NCBI GenBank assembly: GCA_947039985.1
Contig: CAMRAP010000042.1
Coordinates: 1-10,542, forward strand
Reading direction: 5' to 3'
DNA from: an uncultured Odoribacter sp.
Lineage (GTDB): Bacteria > Bacteroidota > Bacteroidia > Bacteroidales > Marinifilaceae
DNA: 10,542 bases
Shown: piece by piece, positions 1 through 7,396 of the stretch
Layout of the letters: every line of letters begins with the position of its first letter
Numbering within the stretch: the first letter of the stretch is position 1
Program-made: the position numbers and the translations under genes
Notes under the pieces: generated by a model
Seen by the model: only the letters and a program-made list of their open reading frames with translations
Told to the model about the DNA's origin: nothing
Database searches by the model: none

Positions 1-620
1 TTGATAAGATGAAAGAATTTAGGAATAATTCATATGCTGAAATCAATCGTTATAAAAAAGAAATTGGTTCCCTTCGTGGTATTTTACGAAGCTATGTTGT
101 ACAAGTAGACTCACTGAATCAACTAAATCAGAAACTTACAAAAGAAGTTTCCGATGCACAAAAACAGATCAACTATACGCGAAATCGTAATAAAAAATTG
201 GAGAATCAGCAAAAAAACATGGAAGAAGTAATTGATAGAGCAAGTGCCCTACGTACAGAAAATTTCATTGTCTACCCTGTAAACAAGAAGAATAAAGAGA
301 CCTCCATGCGAAAGTGTTTTCACTTAAAAGCCGAATTTATTATCACGAAAAATATCACAGCAAAAAGAGGAGATAAAGTTGTTTATCTACGTCTTAAACG
401 TCCGGATGAGAAGGTGATTGCTTTTAGCGATAAATCTTTCTTTAAGTATGATAATGCCTCTTTAACATATTCAGTCAAACGCACAGTTATCTATGAGGGT
501 GACCGCTTAGAGGTTGCAATGTTCTGGCCGAATGATGGAAGTTTAATCAAGGGCAAATACACAGCAGAGTTATTCTGTGATAATGAAATCATTGGTTCTA
601 TAGAATTCTCTTTAAAATAA
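1..620 (+). CDS. Coiled-coil protein of unknown function, 5' end cut by the window edge
   Basis: The frame stays open from the left edge (the two codons before the ATG at 9 encode Asp-Lys), so that ATG is probably internal and the true start lies outside the window. Counting from it, residues 1 to about 80 are strongly charged with regularly spaced Leu, Ile and Val, as in a long coiled coil. Residues about 85-203 alternate hydrophobic and polar residues, with several Gly/Asn/Asp turns, and look like a small beta-sandwich. No enzyme motif is visible. From memory, Bacteroidales encode similar proteins with an N-terminal membrane helix before the coiled coil, which would make this an envelope-anchored protein; that part is not in the window. 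Its stop is one base before the fhs start, so the two are very likely cotranscribed. Function is unknown. The reading frame is certain; the fold description is inference. Confidence 0.8.
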   Translation, partial: DKMKEFRNNSYAEINRYKKEIGSLRGILRSYVVQVDSLNQLNQKLTKEVSDAQKQINYTRNRNKKLENQQKNMEEVIDRASALRTENFIVYPVNKKNKETSMRKCFHLKAEFIITKNITAKRGDKVVYLRLKRPDEKVIAFSDKSFFKYDNASLTYSVKRTVIYEGDRLEVAMFWPNDGSLIKGKYTAELFCDNEIIGSIEFSLK

Positions 621-621
621 T

Positions 622-2304
622 ATGAAGCATCAAACTATGACAGATATTGAAATTGCAAATAGCGTAGAGATACAACCGATTGTAAAAATTGCAAAAAAAG
701 CAGGTATAGATCCTGAAATCATGGATCAGTATGGAAAATATAAAGCAAAACTTCCACTCTCTTTAATTGATCCAACTAAAGTACAAGAGAAACATTTAAT
801 ATTGGTGTCAGCCATCTCACCTACTCCTGCAGGAGAGGGTAAAACAACTGTTTCCATTGGATTAGCAGATGGACTAAATCGAATTGGAAAGAAAACAACT
901 GTTGTACTTAGAGAGCCTTCTTTAGGACCAGTTTTCGGAATAAAGGGAGGAGCAACAGGTGGAGGTTATTCACAAGTGATACCTATGGAGGATATAAACC
1001 TTCATTTTACAGGGGATTTTAATGCAGTTGAAAAAGCTCACAATCTATTAGCTGCTTTAATTGATAATAATATACAGAGTAAAAACTCTTTTTTAGGACT
1101 TGATCCTCGAACAGTGACTTGGAAGCGAGTTATTGACATGAATGATCGTTCCTTACGTCACATTGTTCAAGGTTTAGGTGGAACAACCTCAGGAGTTCCT
1201 CGTGAGAGTGGTTTTGATATCACTGCTGCATCCGAAATAATGGCGATACTTTGTCTAGCAGAAAGTATTACTGATTTAAAAGAACGCCTTGGCAATATTT
1301 TTGTGGGCTATACATTCAGTAAAAAACCAATATATGCTCGTGATTTAAAAGCCAATGGAGCAATGGCAGCTTTGCTTAAAGAAGCGATCAAGCCTAATTT
1401 GGTTCAAACATTAGAAGGAAATCCGGCCATCATACATGGAGGTCCTTTTGCCAATATAGCACAAGGAACAAACTCTATATTAGCAACAAAAATGGGCCTA
1501 TCTATCTCTGATTTTGTAGTAACAGAAGCAGGTTTTGGATTTGACTTGGGCGCAGAAAAATTCTTTGATATCAAATGCGTTAAAGCTGGATTAAATCCGA
1601 GTGCTGTAGTCTTGGTAGCAACAATTAGAGCTTTAAAATACCATGGAGGTGTAAAATTAGAGAACCTCAAAGAAGAAAACATAGATGCTTTACGCAGTGG
1701 ACTTGAAAACCTAGAAAAACATGTTGAAAACATGATAAAATTCAATGTCTGTCCCGTTATTGCTTTGAATAAATTTATAACAGATACAGAGGCTGAAATC
1801 CAAGTGATTAAAGATAAGTGCGACGAACTAGGCGTACCTATTGAAGTTTCTGATGGCTGGAGTAAAGGGAGCGAAGGAACTAAAAAACTAGCTATACTAA
1901 CAGCAAAAGTAGCAGAACAATGTGTTTGTAAATTACGCCCTTTATATGATTGGGATTGGAGTGTAGAGAAGAAAATAGAAACCATTGCGAAAGAAGTATA
2001 TGGAGCAGCAGCTATAGATTACACGGCAAAAGCAAAAAATGATCTAAAAAGAATTGCTACACTTGGATTAGAACATTTACCTATTTGCATGGCTAAAACG
2101 CAAAAATCACTATCAGACAATCCTAAATTATTAGGTCGTCCAAAAGATTTCATTGTCACTGTTCGCCAAATTGAAATAGCTTCAGGTGCAGGCTTCCTAA
2201 TACCAATTACTGGAGAAATAATGCGTATGCCAGGACTTCCAGAAAAACCGGCTTCCGAAAATATTGATATAGACGAAAATGGACATATTTCGGGGTTATT
2301 TTAA
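622..2304 (+). CDS. fhs: Formate-tetrahydrofolate ligase
   Basis: Joins formate to tetrahydrofolate using ATP, giving 10-formyl-THF in the cytoplasmic one-carbon pool that feeds purine, formyl-Met and serine/glycine metabolism. The 560-residue length fits the family (about 555-560). Visible signatures are the ATP P-loop TPAGEGKTT at about 68-76, the glycine-rich GIKGGATGGGY at about 106-116 (a family signature), FTGDF at about 129-133, ESGFDITAASE at about 196-206, HGGPFANIAQG at about 273-283, TEAGFGFDLGAEKF at about 302-315 and the second signature VATIRALKYHGG at about 333-344. No truncation or frameshift is seen. The ATG at 622 lies one base past the upstream stop. A second in-frame ATG at 637 (MTDIEIA) is about as plausible, since many homologues begin shortly before the D-x-E-I-A motif. 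Because the gap is one base, fhs must rely on an upstream promoter. The product call is very secure; the exact start is not. Confidence 0.97.
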   Translation: MKHQTMTDIEIANSVEIQPIVKIAKKAGIDPEIMDQYGKYKAKLPLSLIDPTKVQEKHLILVSAISPTPAGEGKTTVSIGLADGLNRIGKKTTVVLREPSLGPVFGIKGGATGGGYSQVIPMEDINLHFTGDFNAVEKAHNLLAALIDNNIQSKNSFLGLDPRTVTWKRVIDMNDRSLRHIVQGLGGTTSGVPRESGFDITAASEIMAILCLAESITDLKERLGNIFVGYTFSKKPIYARDLKANGAMAALLKEAIKPNLVQTLEGNPAIIHGGPFANIAQGTNSILATKMGLSISDFVVTEAGFGFDLGAEKFFDIKCVKAGLNPSAVVLVATIRALKYHGGVKLENLKEENIDALRSGLENLEKHVENMIKFNVCPVIALNKFITDTEAEIQVIKDKCDELGVPIEVSDGWSKGSEGTKKLAILTAKVAEQCVCKLRPLYDWDWSVEKKIETIAKEVYGAAAIDYTAKAKNDLKRIATLGLEHLPICMAKTQKSLSDNPKLLGRPKDFIVTVRQIEIASGAGFLIPITGEIMRMPGLPEKPASENIDIDENGHISGLF

Positions 2305-2320
2305 ATCCAATTCGTTGACT

Positions 2321-2369
2321 AATTTCACATTATACAAAGCACCTTTTTTGCTAGGTATAATGTGAAATT
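2321..2369. repeat. 15-bp perfect inverted repeat between fhs and the phosphatase gene
   Basis: Left arm 2321-2335 (aatttcacattatac) and right arm 2355-2369 (gtataatgtgaaatt) are exact reverse complements separated by 19 bases. The spacer can form a further 4-bp stem (AGCA/TGCT) capped by a pyrimidine-rich loop. It lies 16 bases after the fhs stop and ends 16 bases before the next start. Neither strand has a run of T directly after the outer stem, so it is not a textbook intrinsic terminator. It may be an fhs 3'-end stabiliser, a weak or factor-dependent terminator, or an operator for a dimeric regulator. The structure is seen directly; its role is inference. Confidence 0.85.
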
Positions 2370-2378
2370 TATACAAAG
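2330..2378 (+). repeat. Direct repeat TTATACAAAG, two copies
   Basis: The 10-mer ttatacaaag occurs at 2330-2339 and again at 2369-2378, with start points 39 bases apart. The first copy overlaps the left arm of the inverted repeat and the second begins at the end of the right arm. As a result GTATAA at 2355-2360 can pair either with TTATAC at 2330-2335 (as part of the 15-bp stem) or with TTATAC at 2369-2374 (6 bp, 8-base loop). The sequence is AT-rich, so part of this could be chance. Confidence 0.75.
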
Positions 2379-2385
2379 ATGAAGT

Positions 2386-4308
2386 ATGAAAATATTTAAA
2401 CACTCACAGTTTGCTCGACAATTAATAGTATATCTTGCGATAGTTTTACTTCTTGTGCTTTTCTTTATTTCAGTGGCACTTGTAACTTCTGTCCACCAAT
2501 TTATAGGTAACAACACTTACCAGCAATCAGAAATTTTTGCAAAAAATATTTGTACAAGTCTAAAAAGAACTATTACTCTTATTGAACAAATTCCTAACCA
2601 TCCGATAAATAGCAGAAAGTTTACAAATTCAGCAAAATCCAAATTGCTTCCTCATAAGATATTAAATTCTCACTCTCAACTCATTGAAGTTTCTATTCAT
2701 TATAAACGAACAAACTCAGATACAAGCCATTTTATACATACCATAGCAACTCGCCATGACAATGGTCAGATTATAACAACAACTAAAAATCGTTACTCAC
2801 TTCACGAATCTATTTGTCAAAAATTAGATAAAGGAAATAATAGAAAAGGTATTTGGATCTATTCCGAGGTCAATCAAAAATCAATACTGTCCTATTGCCA
2901 TCCACTACAAAATTTACCAAATCAATATGAAAGGTACTTAAAACTAGATTTTCATTTAGAAAGAATGATAGCTTTAAGCTGCGATTATAAGTTGTATCAG
3001 AATGGTTATCTGTTCATTATTGATTCCTCAGCAAATTGTATTTCACATTCTTTCAACACGATTCAAGACACATCTTCTAATTCAAAGACACATTATAAAC
3101 ATATCAGTCAATACTTAAAAAATAAAATTGCCAAAGGAGAAACGGGATGCAGTATTTATGAAAATAATGGATCATCATATTTTTTACACTACTCACCTAT
3201 TCCATTCATGAATTGGCACTTAGGCATAGTCTCTCCTTATGACATAAGCCTAAATTCGTCTATCAAACTTCACGGAACTAGCCTTATTTACTTAGCAGGA
3301 GCCTTTTTATTCGTATTTGTCTGTATTTTATATGTTGTACATCTTCAATCATTACCACTAAAACAACTAACTTCATGTGTTCGTAAGATTGTAGATGAAC
3401 AGTTCAATGTTGACATACCCCACATTAAATCAACTAAAGAAATAACAGAACTCTATGCCTCATTTAGGTATATGCAATATAATATTTCTGAACATATTAA
3501 AAAACTTAAAATCTCTACAGCCGAGCAAGAAAGAGTTAATACTGAAATGCTCACAGCTCAACGCATTCAACAAAGTTTTCTATCTAAACCGATTGAACTG
3601 CCTAACAATTTAGAACTAGCAGCAAAATTGCAACAATCGCGTAAAGTTGGAGGTGATTCATTCCAATTTTCTATTTCAAAAAATCAACTACACTTCGCAA
3701 TAGGTGATGTATCGGGGAAAGGTGTACCTGCAGCAATTTATATGTCATCTGTAGCCAAATTATTTCAATATATTGCACAAGAAGAACAATCAACAGCCAT
3801 AATATGCAATATTCTAAATAAACAAATGTGCGTTGATAATGAAGCTGATATGTATATCACCATGTTTATTGGTATTTTAGATATTGATACTGGAAGATTA
3901 ATATATACAAATGCAGGGCATACATACCCTCTCGTTGTACACGAAAATGGCAGTACAGATTCGATTGCGGAATATCCAGATGTCCCCATAGGAGTCATAG
4001 AAGGACATACCTTTACCGAACATACCTATACACTAAAGCATAACAGTTCTATCTTACTTTATACAGATGGAATTACAGATGCAGAAAACTGTGCCGGCCA
4101 ATTTTATGGTGCAGATAAATTGGTTAAATGTGTTGAAGAGATTGCTAATAAATCTCCAAAACAGATCATTGAAGCTGTTATAAAAGATATTGAGAAACAT
4201 ATTGAAACACGGCAGCAATCAGATGATCTCACTTTATTGATGCTACGCCATCGCAGAAAGACATCTATACAAAACCTCATTGACATAAAAAATACTGAAA
4301 AGCTATGA
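2386..4308 (+). CDS. Membrane-anchored SpoIIE/RsbU-type PP2C serine phosphatase
   Basis: A predicted metal-dependent protein serine/threonine phosphatase of the SpoIIE/RsbU group, whose members usually dephosphorylate STAS-domain anti-anti-sigma proteins. The order is a short cytoplasmic N-terminus, membrane helix about 13-35, an extracytoplasmic region about 36-297 with no recognised ligand motif (Cache-like topology), membrane helix about 299-320, a HAMP-like or coiled segment about 322-385, then the catalytic domain about 390-622. The regulatory linker helix AQRIQQSFL is at 391-399. Metal-binding and catalytic motifs are intact: GGD at 422-424, GDVSGKG at 440-446, NAGH at 509-512, LYTDGITDA at 558-566 and the final DDLT at 613-616. 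The usual GGDFYD reads GGDSFQ here. The start at 2386 places the first helix correctly; an out-of-frame ATG seven bases upstream (2379) opens only a six-codon frame. The gene overlaps the next by four bases. Catalytic family is secure; substrate and signal are unknown, as no STAS or anti-sigma gene is in the window. Confidence 0.93.
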   Translation: MKIFKHSQFARQLIVYLAIVLLLVLFFISVALVTSVHQFIGNNTYQQSEIFAKNICTSLKRTITLIEQIPNHPINSRKFTNSAKSKLLPHKILNSHSQLIEVSIHYKRTNSDTSHFIHTIATRHDNGQIITTTKNRYSLHESICQKLDKGNNRKGIWIYSEVNQKSILSYCHPLQNLPNQYERYLKLDFHLERMIALSCDYKLYQNGYLFIIDSSANCISHSFNTIQDTSSNSKTHYKHISQYLKNKIAKGETGCSIYENNGSSYFLHYSPIPFMNWHLGIVSPYDISLNSSIKLHGTSLIYLAGAFLFVFVCILYVVHLQSLPLKQLTSCVRKIVDEQFNVDIPHIKSTKEITELYASFRYMQYNISEHIKKLKISTAEQERVNTEMLTAQRIQQSFLSKPIELPNNLELAAKLQQSRKVGGDSFQFSISKNQLHFAIGDVSGKGVPAAIYMSSVAKLFQYIAQEEQSTAIICNILNKQMCVDNEADMYITMFIGILDIDTGRLIYTNAGHTYPLVVHENGSTDSIAEYPDVPIGVIEGHTFTEHTYTLKHNSSILLYTDGITDAENCAGQFYGADKLVKCVEEIANKSPKQIIEAVIKDIEKHIETRQQSDDLTLLMLRHRRKTSIQNLIDIKNTEKL

Positions 4309-6134
4309 AAACAAAATTAGTGTTCTTCCTAAAATACTATCTTTTCTGGATAGGATTATCTGTAGTTGCTAAAATTATTTTTTTACTATACCAGTGGAAA
4401 GATTCACAAACACTGACAGCTGGTGATGTGTGGCACATCATCTTTGGTGGACTACATTTAGATCTATCTTTAGGTGGATATATTATGATGGTTTCAGGTA
4501 TATTCTTGGCACTCTCTTCATTTCTAGGGCAAAAAACAGTGCGCATACTTTTTTCTATTCTAACGATACTCTGCTTAACCTTCTTTTCTGTTGTCACAAT
4601 TGGAAATCTGGAGTTGTTTAAGAATTGGGGATTTCACGTTGATACAACTCCTTTGATGTACTTAAAAACCCCAAAAGAGATGTTTGCCTCAACTCCTATT
4701 TGGCTAGTGATCTCCTTATTTTTATTTACTGCTGCCTTTGGATTCAGTGCTTGGTATGTATTTAAACACTGGATTCTTTCTGGCTTACGATATAAAGGAA
4801 GGCAATATTGGTGCATACCCCTATTTTTACTAATTGGTGGAGCGATGCTAATACCCGTTAGAGGAGGATTTAATGTAGCTCCTATGAATAGTAGTTTTGT
4901 TTTTTTCCACCCTCAAAATATGTATGCAAATCAAGCTGCAATCAATCCTGTATGGAATTTTGTGTACGAGTTAACGCATATGGATGATGGCAAGAAAAAA
5001 TATGATTTCATGTCTCAAAAAGAGGCTGAAAGGATTATAAAACAGACAAAACAACAAGAGGAAGGAGCAGCACGTTTATTAAAAACAGAACGTCCTAATA
5101 TTGTATTTTTGCTATTGGAAAGTTTTACTGCTAGTGCCATTGAAGTATTAGGTGGTTTACCTGATGTCACTCCAAATTTGAATGCCTTAGCAAAAGAAGG
5201 AATACTTTTTTCTAATATTTATGCGACAGGTAATCGTTCTGATAGAGGAATGGTTGCTGCTATTAGTGCACTCCCCTCCAATCCATCAATGGCTTTAATT
5301 GATTATCCCAATAGACTGATGAAATACCCTCGTTTTCCAAAAGATTTAGAGAGTGAAGGGTATACAACTCAGTATTATTATGCTGGAGATATTAATTTTG
5401 GCAATTTCCGTTCCTATGTTACAATGAGTTTTCAAAATATGATTTATGAGGATCATTTTTCGGGAGAAGCTATTGAAAATAGATTCAAATGGGGAGTACA
5501 TGATCAATATATGTTTGAACGCTTATACGAAGATATTGAAAAAGCTCCACAACCATTTATGTATATGGCTTTTAATATGAGTAGCCATGAACCTTTCACT
5601 GTACCAGGTAAAGTGAAATTTCCTGGAAATGATCAAGAGAGTATGTTTGCAAATGCTATCCATTATAGCGATAGCTGTATTGGAAATTTCATTTTAAAAT
5701 GCAAGGAGTCCAAGATATGGGATAATACCTTGTTTATTCTAATGGCAGATCATGGAACACGTACAATTAATCACCTAGATCCTAACCAACCAGCAGCCTA
5801 TCACATTCCTTTACTTTTAACTGGTGGAGTTTTAAATGTACAAGATTCAGTGGTTCGCAAAATAGGGTCACAAACAGATATGATTGCAACTGTATTAAAT
5901 CAATTAGGAATGGATCATTCAGGGTATAAATACAGTCGAGACCTGCTAGCTCCTTCAACTATGCCTTTTGCTTTTTACTCCTATCCGAATGCAGCAGCAT
6001 TAATTTCAGAACAAGGAATAAGCATTATGAATCTGCAAAGTAATCAGTTTATCCAAGGCGATACACTAGAAGAAAACAAGACACTATTAAAAGCTTATTT
6101 GCAAAGTATTACTTCAGAATTAGGTCGAAACTAG
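4305..6134 (+). CDS. LtaS-like membrane phosphotransferase (sulfatase/alkaline phosphatase fold)
   Basis: An inner-membrane protein with five predicted helices (about 5-29, 48-72, 78-100, 131-153, 168-185) followed by an extracytoplasmic catalytic domain from about 263 to 560. It fits the LTA synthase family, in which LtaS moves glycerol-phosphate from phosphatidylglycerol. Visible active-site elements are the metal ligand Glu272 in FLLLES, the nucleophile position Ser312 in GNRSDRG, a probable substrate-binding His428 in SSHEPF, and the metal ligands Asp482-His483 in MADHGT. At 609 residues it is close to full family length (about 640). Bacteroidota are Gram-negative and are not known to make lipoteichoic acid, so the substrate is probably another envelope phospholipid headgroup or glycan; this is inference. 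The ATGA overlap with the phosphatase gene implies translational coupling and shared expression. The stop overlaps that of the opposing gene. Family secure, substrate unknown. Confidence 0.9.
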   Translation: MKTKLVFFLKYYLFWIGLSVVAKIIFLLYQWKDSQTLTAGDVWHIIFGGLHLDLSLGGYIMMVSGIFLALSSFLGQKTVRILFSILTILCLTFFSVVTIGNLELFKNWGFHVDTTPLMYLKTPKEMFASTPIWLVISLFLFTAAFGFSAWYVFKHWILSGLRYKGRQYWCIPLFLLIGGAMLIPVRGGFNVAPMNSSFVFFHPQNMYANQAAINPVWNFVYELTHMDDGKKKYDFMSQKEAERIIKQTKQQEEGAARLLKTERPNIVFLLLESFTASAIEVLGGLPDVTPNLNALAKEGILFSNIYATGNRSDRGMVAAISALPSNPSMALIDYPNRLMKYPRFPKDLESEGYTTQYYYAGDINFGNFRSYVTMSFQNMIYEDHFSGEAIENRFKWGVHDQYMFERLYEDIEKAPQPFMYMAFNMSSHEPFTVPGKVKFPGNDQESMFANAIHYSDSCIGNFILKCKESKIWDNTLFILMADHGTRTINHLDPNQPAAYHIPLLLTGGVLNVQDSVVRKIGSQTDMIATVLNQLGMDHSGYKYSRDLLAPSTMPFAFYSYPNAAALISEQGISIMNLQSNQFIQGDTLEENKTLLKAYLQSITSELGRN

Positions 6135-7384
6135 GTCTTGTGTTGTTTCTTTTTAGCAGCAGGAAACAATACATTATTTAAAATCAAACGATAACCGATT
6201 GATTGTTTATGCAAATCTAGCTCTGTGACAGGGTCTCCTACAAAATGCTGATAGTCAGCAGGATCATGTCCTCCATAAAAAGTCCAAGTACCTTTTCCTT
6301 CATTCCCATGCATATACCTAACTTCCCCAGCTGTTTTATTCTCTCCCATAATCAAAACTTCCGACTTGATTAATTTACGATTAAAAGCTGTTGTTTGTCC
6401 CATAAATCCCTTGACCAAATTTTCATGATTTTGACATAACATCGTTGGAACAGGATCCCATTTTGCTGAAAATTCAAATAACAAGAAATAATCCTCCACC
6501 TCTCTCACTTTACGCTGATCCGTAACATCTATATCTGAATACTCATAAATATTAGGATTCAATTCCAATTTAAAATCTTTAAAAGCAAAGGTCTTAGAAT
6601 AATCCAATTTTGACTGGGCAGTAGGGTCCATTGGATCACCATCAAACATGGTGTTACAAATATCTACATCCATCGCAGCTAATGCAATATCAAAAGTATC
6701 TGTTGCAGAACACATAGCAAACATAAAACCACCATTTAAAACATAATCACGAATTGTCCGCACCACTGCTTTTTTCAATTCAGATATTTTATCATAGCCA
6801 TATTTTTGGGCAGTTGCTGTATTGGCAGTAAGGCTTGTTTTATACCAATCCATATGTCGATAATTACTATAAAATTTACCCATCTGCCCTGTAAAATCTT
6901 CATGATGTAAATGCAACCAATCATAATCTTTTAAACGTCCATCTAAAATTTCGGAATCATACACTACATCATAAGGAATCTCAGCATAAGTTAATGCCAA
7001 TGTAACGGCATCATCCCAAGGCTTCTTCTCTTTGGGCGAATAGACAGCAATCTTAGGAGCTTTCTCCAATTTCATGGCATCTGCATTCACTTCTGGAGCA
7101 GATATTTCAGCTAAAATAGCATTTAATCGGGCTGGGGGAATCACATCAAATCCAACCCCTTTCAGCAAACATTCTGTTCGTCCAGCTGAATCAAAAGGCA
7201 GAATAAAACTTCCGCCTCTATAATTCAGCAACCACTGTATCTCATACCCCTTTTTTAAAGCATTATAGGCTATTCCATAAGCTTTCAAGTGATTCGATTG
7301 TGACGCATCCATAGGAATTAAAATATGGTTAGCTTTAACCGCTAATCCAATAAATACACACACTAGAAATAAATAAATTCGCAT
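6131..7384 (-). CDS. Exported conserved protein of unknown function (often labelled 'asparagine synthetase B')
   Basis: A 417-residue protein with a signal peptide at about 1-18 (short basic start, hydrophobic core, AVKA before the probable cut), so it is predicted to be periplasmic or otherwise outside the cytoplasm. From memory, Bacteroidales homologues carry the label asparagine synthetase B. The sequence does not support it: there is no N-terminal catalytic Cys after Met and no SGGxDS ATP-pyrophosphatase loop. Conserved-looking segments are IPMDASQSNHLKAYGIAY at 23-40, WLLNYRGGSF at 51-60, LHLHHEDF at 157-164, GGFMFAMCSATDTFD at 218-232 and FYGGHDP at 369-375. The GG...MC segment and the final GGHDP resemble class I amidotransferase-like or ThuA-like folds, but this is a weak resemblance. 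It is the last gene after dnaB, with a 12-base gap, and so is probably cotranscribed with it. The ATG at 7384 is chosen because it gives the signal peptide. Confidence 0.85.
   Translation of the reverse strand: MRIYLFLVCVFIGLAVKANHILIPMDASQSNHLKAYGIAYNALKKGYEIQWLLNYRGGSFILPFDSAGRTECLLKGVGFDVIPPARLNAILAEISAPEVNADAMKLEKAPKIAVYSPKEKKPWDDAVTLALTYAEIPYDVVYDSEILDGRLKDYDWLHLHHEDFTGQMGKFYSNYRHMDWYKTSLTANTATAQKYGYDKISELKKAVVRTIRDYVLNGGFMFAMCSATDTFDIALAAMDVDICNTMFDGDPMDPTAQSKLDYSKTFAFKDFKLELNPNIYEYSDIDVTDQRKVREVEDYFLLFEFSAKWDPVPTMLCQNHENLVKGFMGQTTAFNRKLIKSEVLIMGENKTAGEVRYMHGNEGKGTWTFYGGHDPADYQHFVGDPVTELDLHKQSIGYRLILNNVLFPAAKKKQHKT
6143..6169. other. Short inverted repeat near the convergent gene ends (weak terminator candidate)
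   Basis: TTGTTTC at 6143-6149 and GAAACAA at 6163-6169 are exact reverse complements, extendable by a G-U and an A-U pair to a 9-bp stem. It starts eight bases after the plus-strand stop and lies within the last codons of the minus-strand gene. No T-run follows on either strand. With no intergenic space here, any terminator must lie inside coding sequence, which is the only reason to list it. Confidence 0.25.
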
Positions 7385-7396
7385 AATCTCTTATTT

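Noticed and set aside
1404..1985. 193-codon open frame on the minus strand within fhs
   Set aside because: It lies wholly inside a strongly conserved fhs gene. Its Ser/Pro/Phe-rich translation has no recognisable motif, as expected for antisense of coding DNA.
2356..2361. TATAAT hexamer resembling an E. coli -10 box
   Set aside because: It is part of the inverted-repeat arm, no -35 match lies at the right distance, and Bacteroidota use a different -7 consensus (TAnnTTTG).
2321..2369. Tiny terminal-inverted-repeat element (MITE)
   Set aside because: It is only 49 bp, has no flanking target duplication (flanks differ) and no second copy in the window.
2325..2516. 63-codon minus-strand frame across the phosphatase start and leader
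   Set aside because: It overlaps the start of the phosphatase gene and the inverted repeat; the product has no domain or signal and no convincing start context.
4430..4621. 63-codon plus-strand frame inside the LtaS-like gene
   Set aside because: It is a shifted frame within the membrane-helix part of a clear gene, which explains its hydrophobic make-up.
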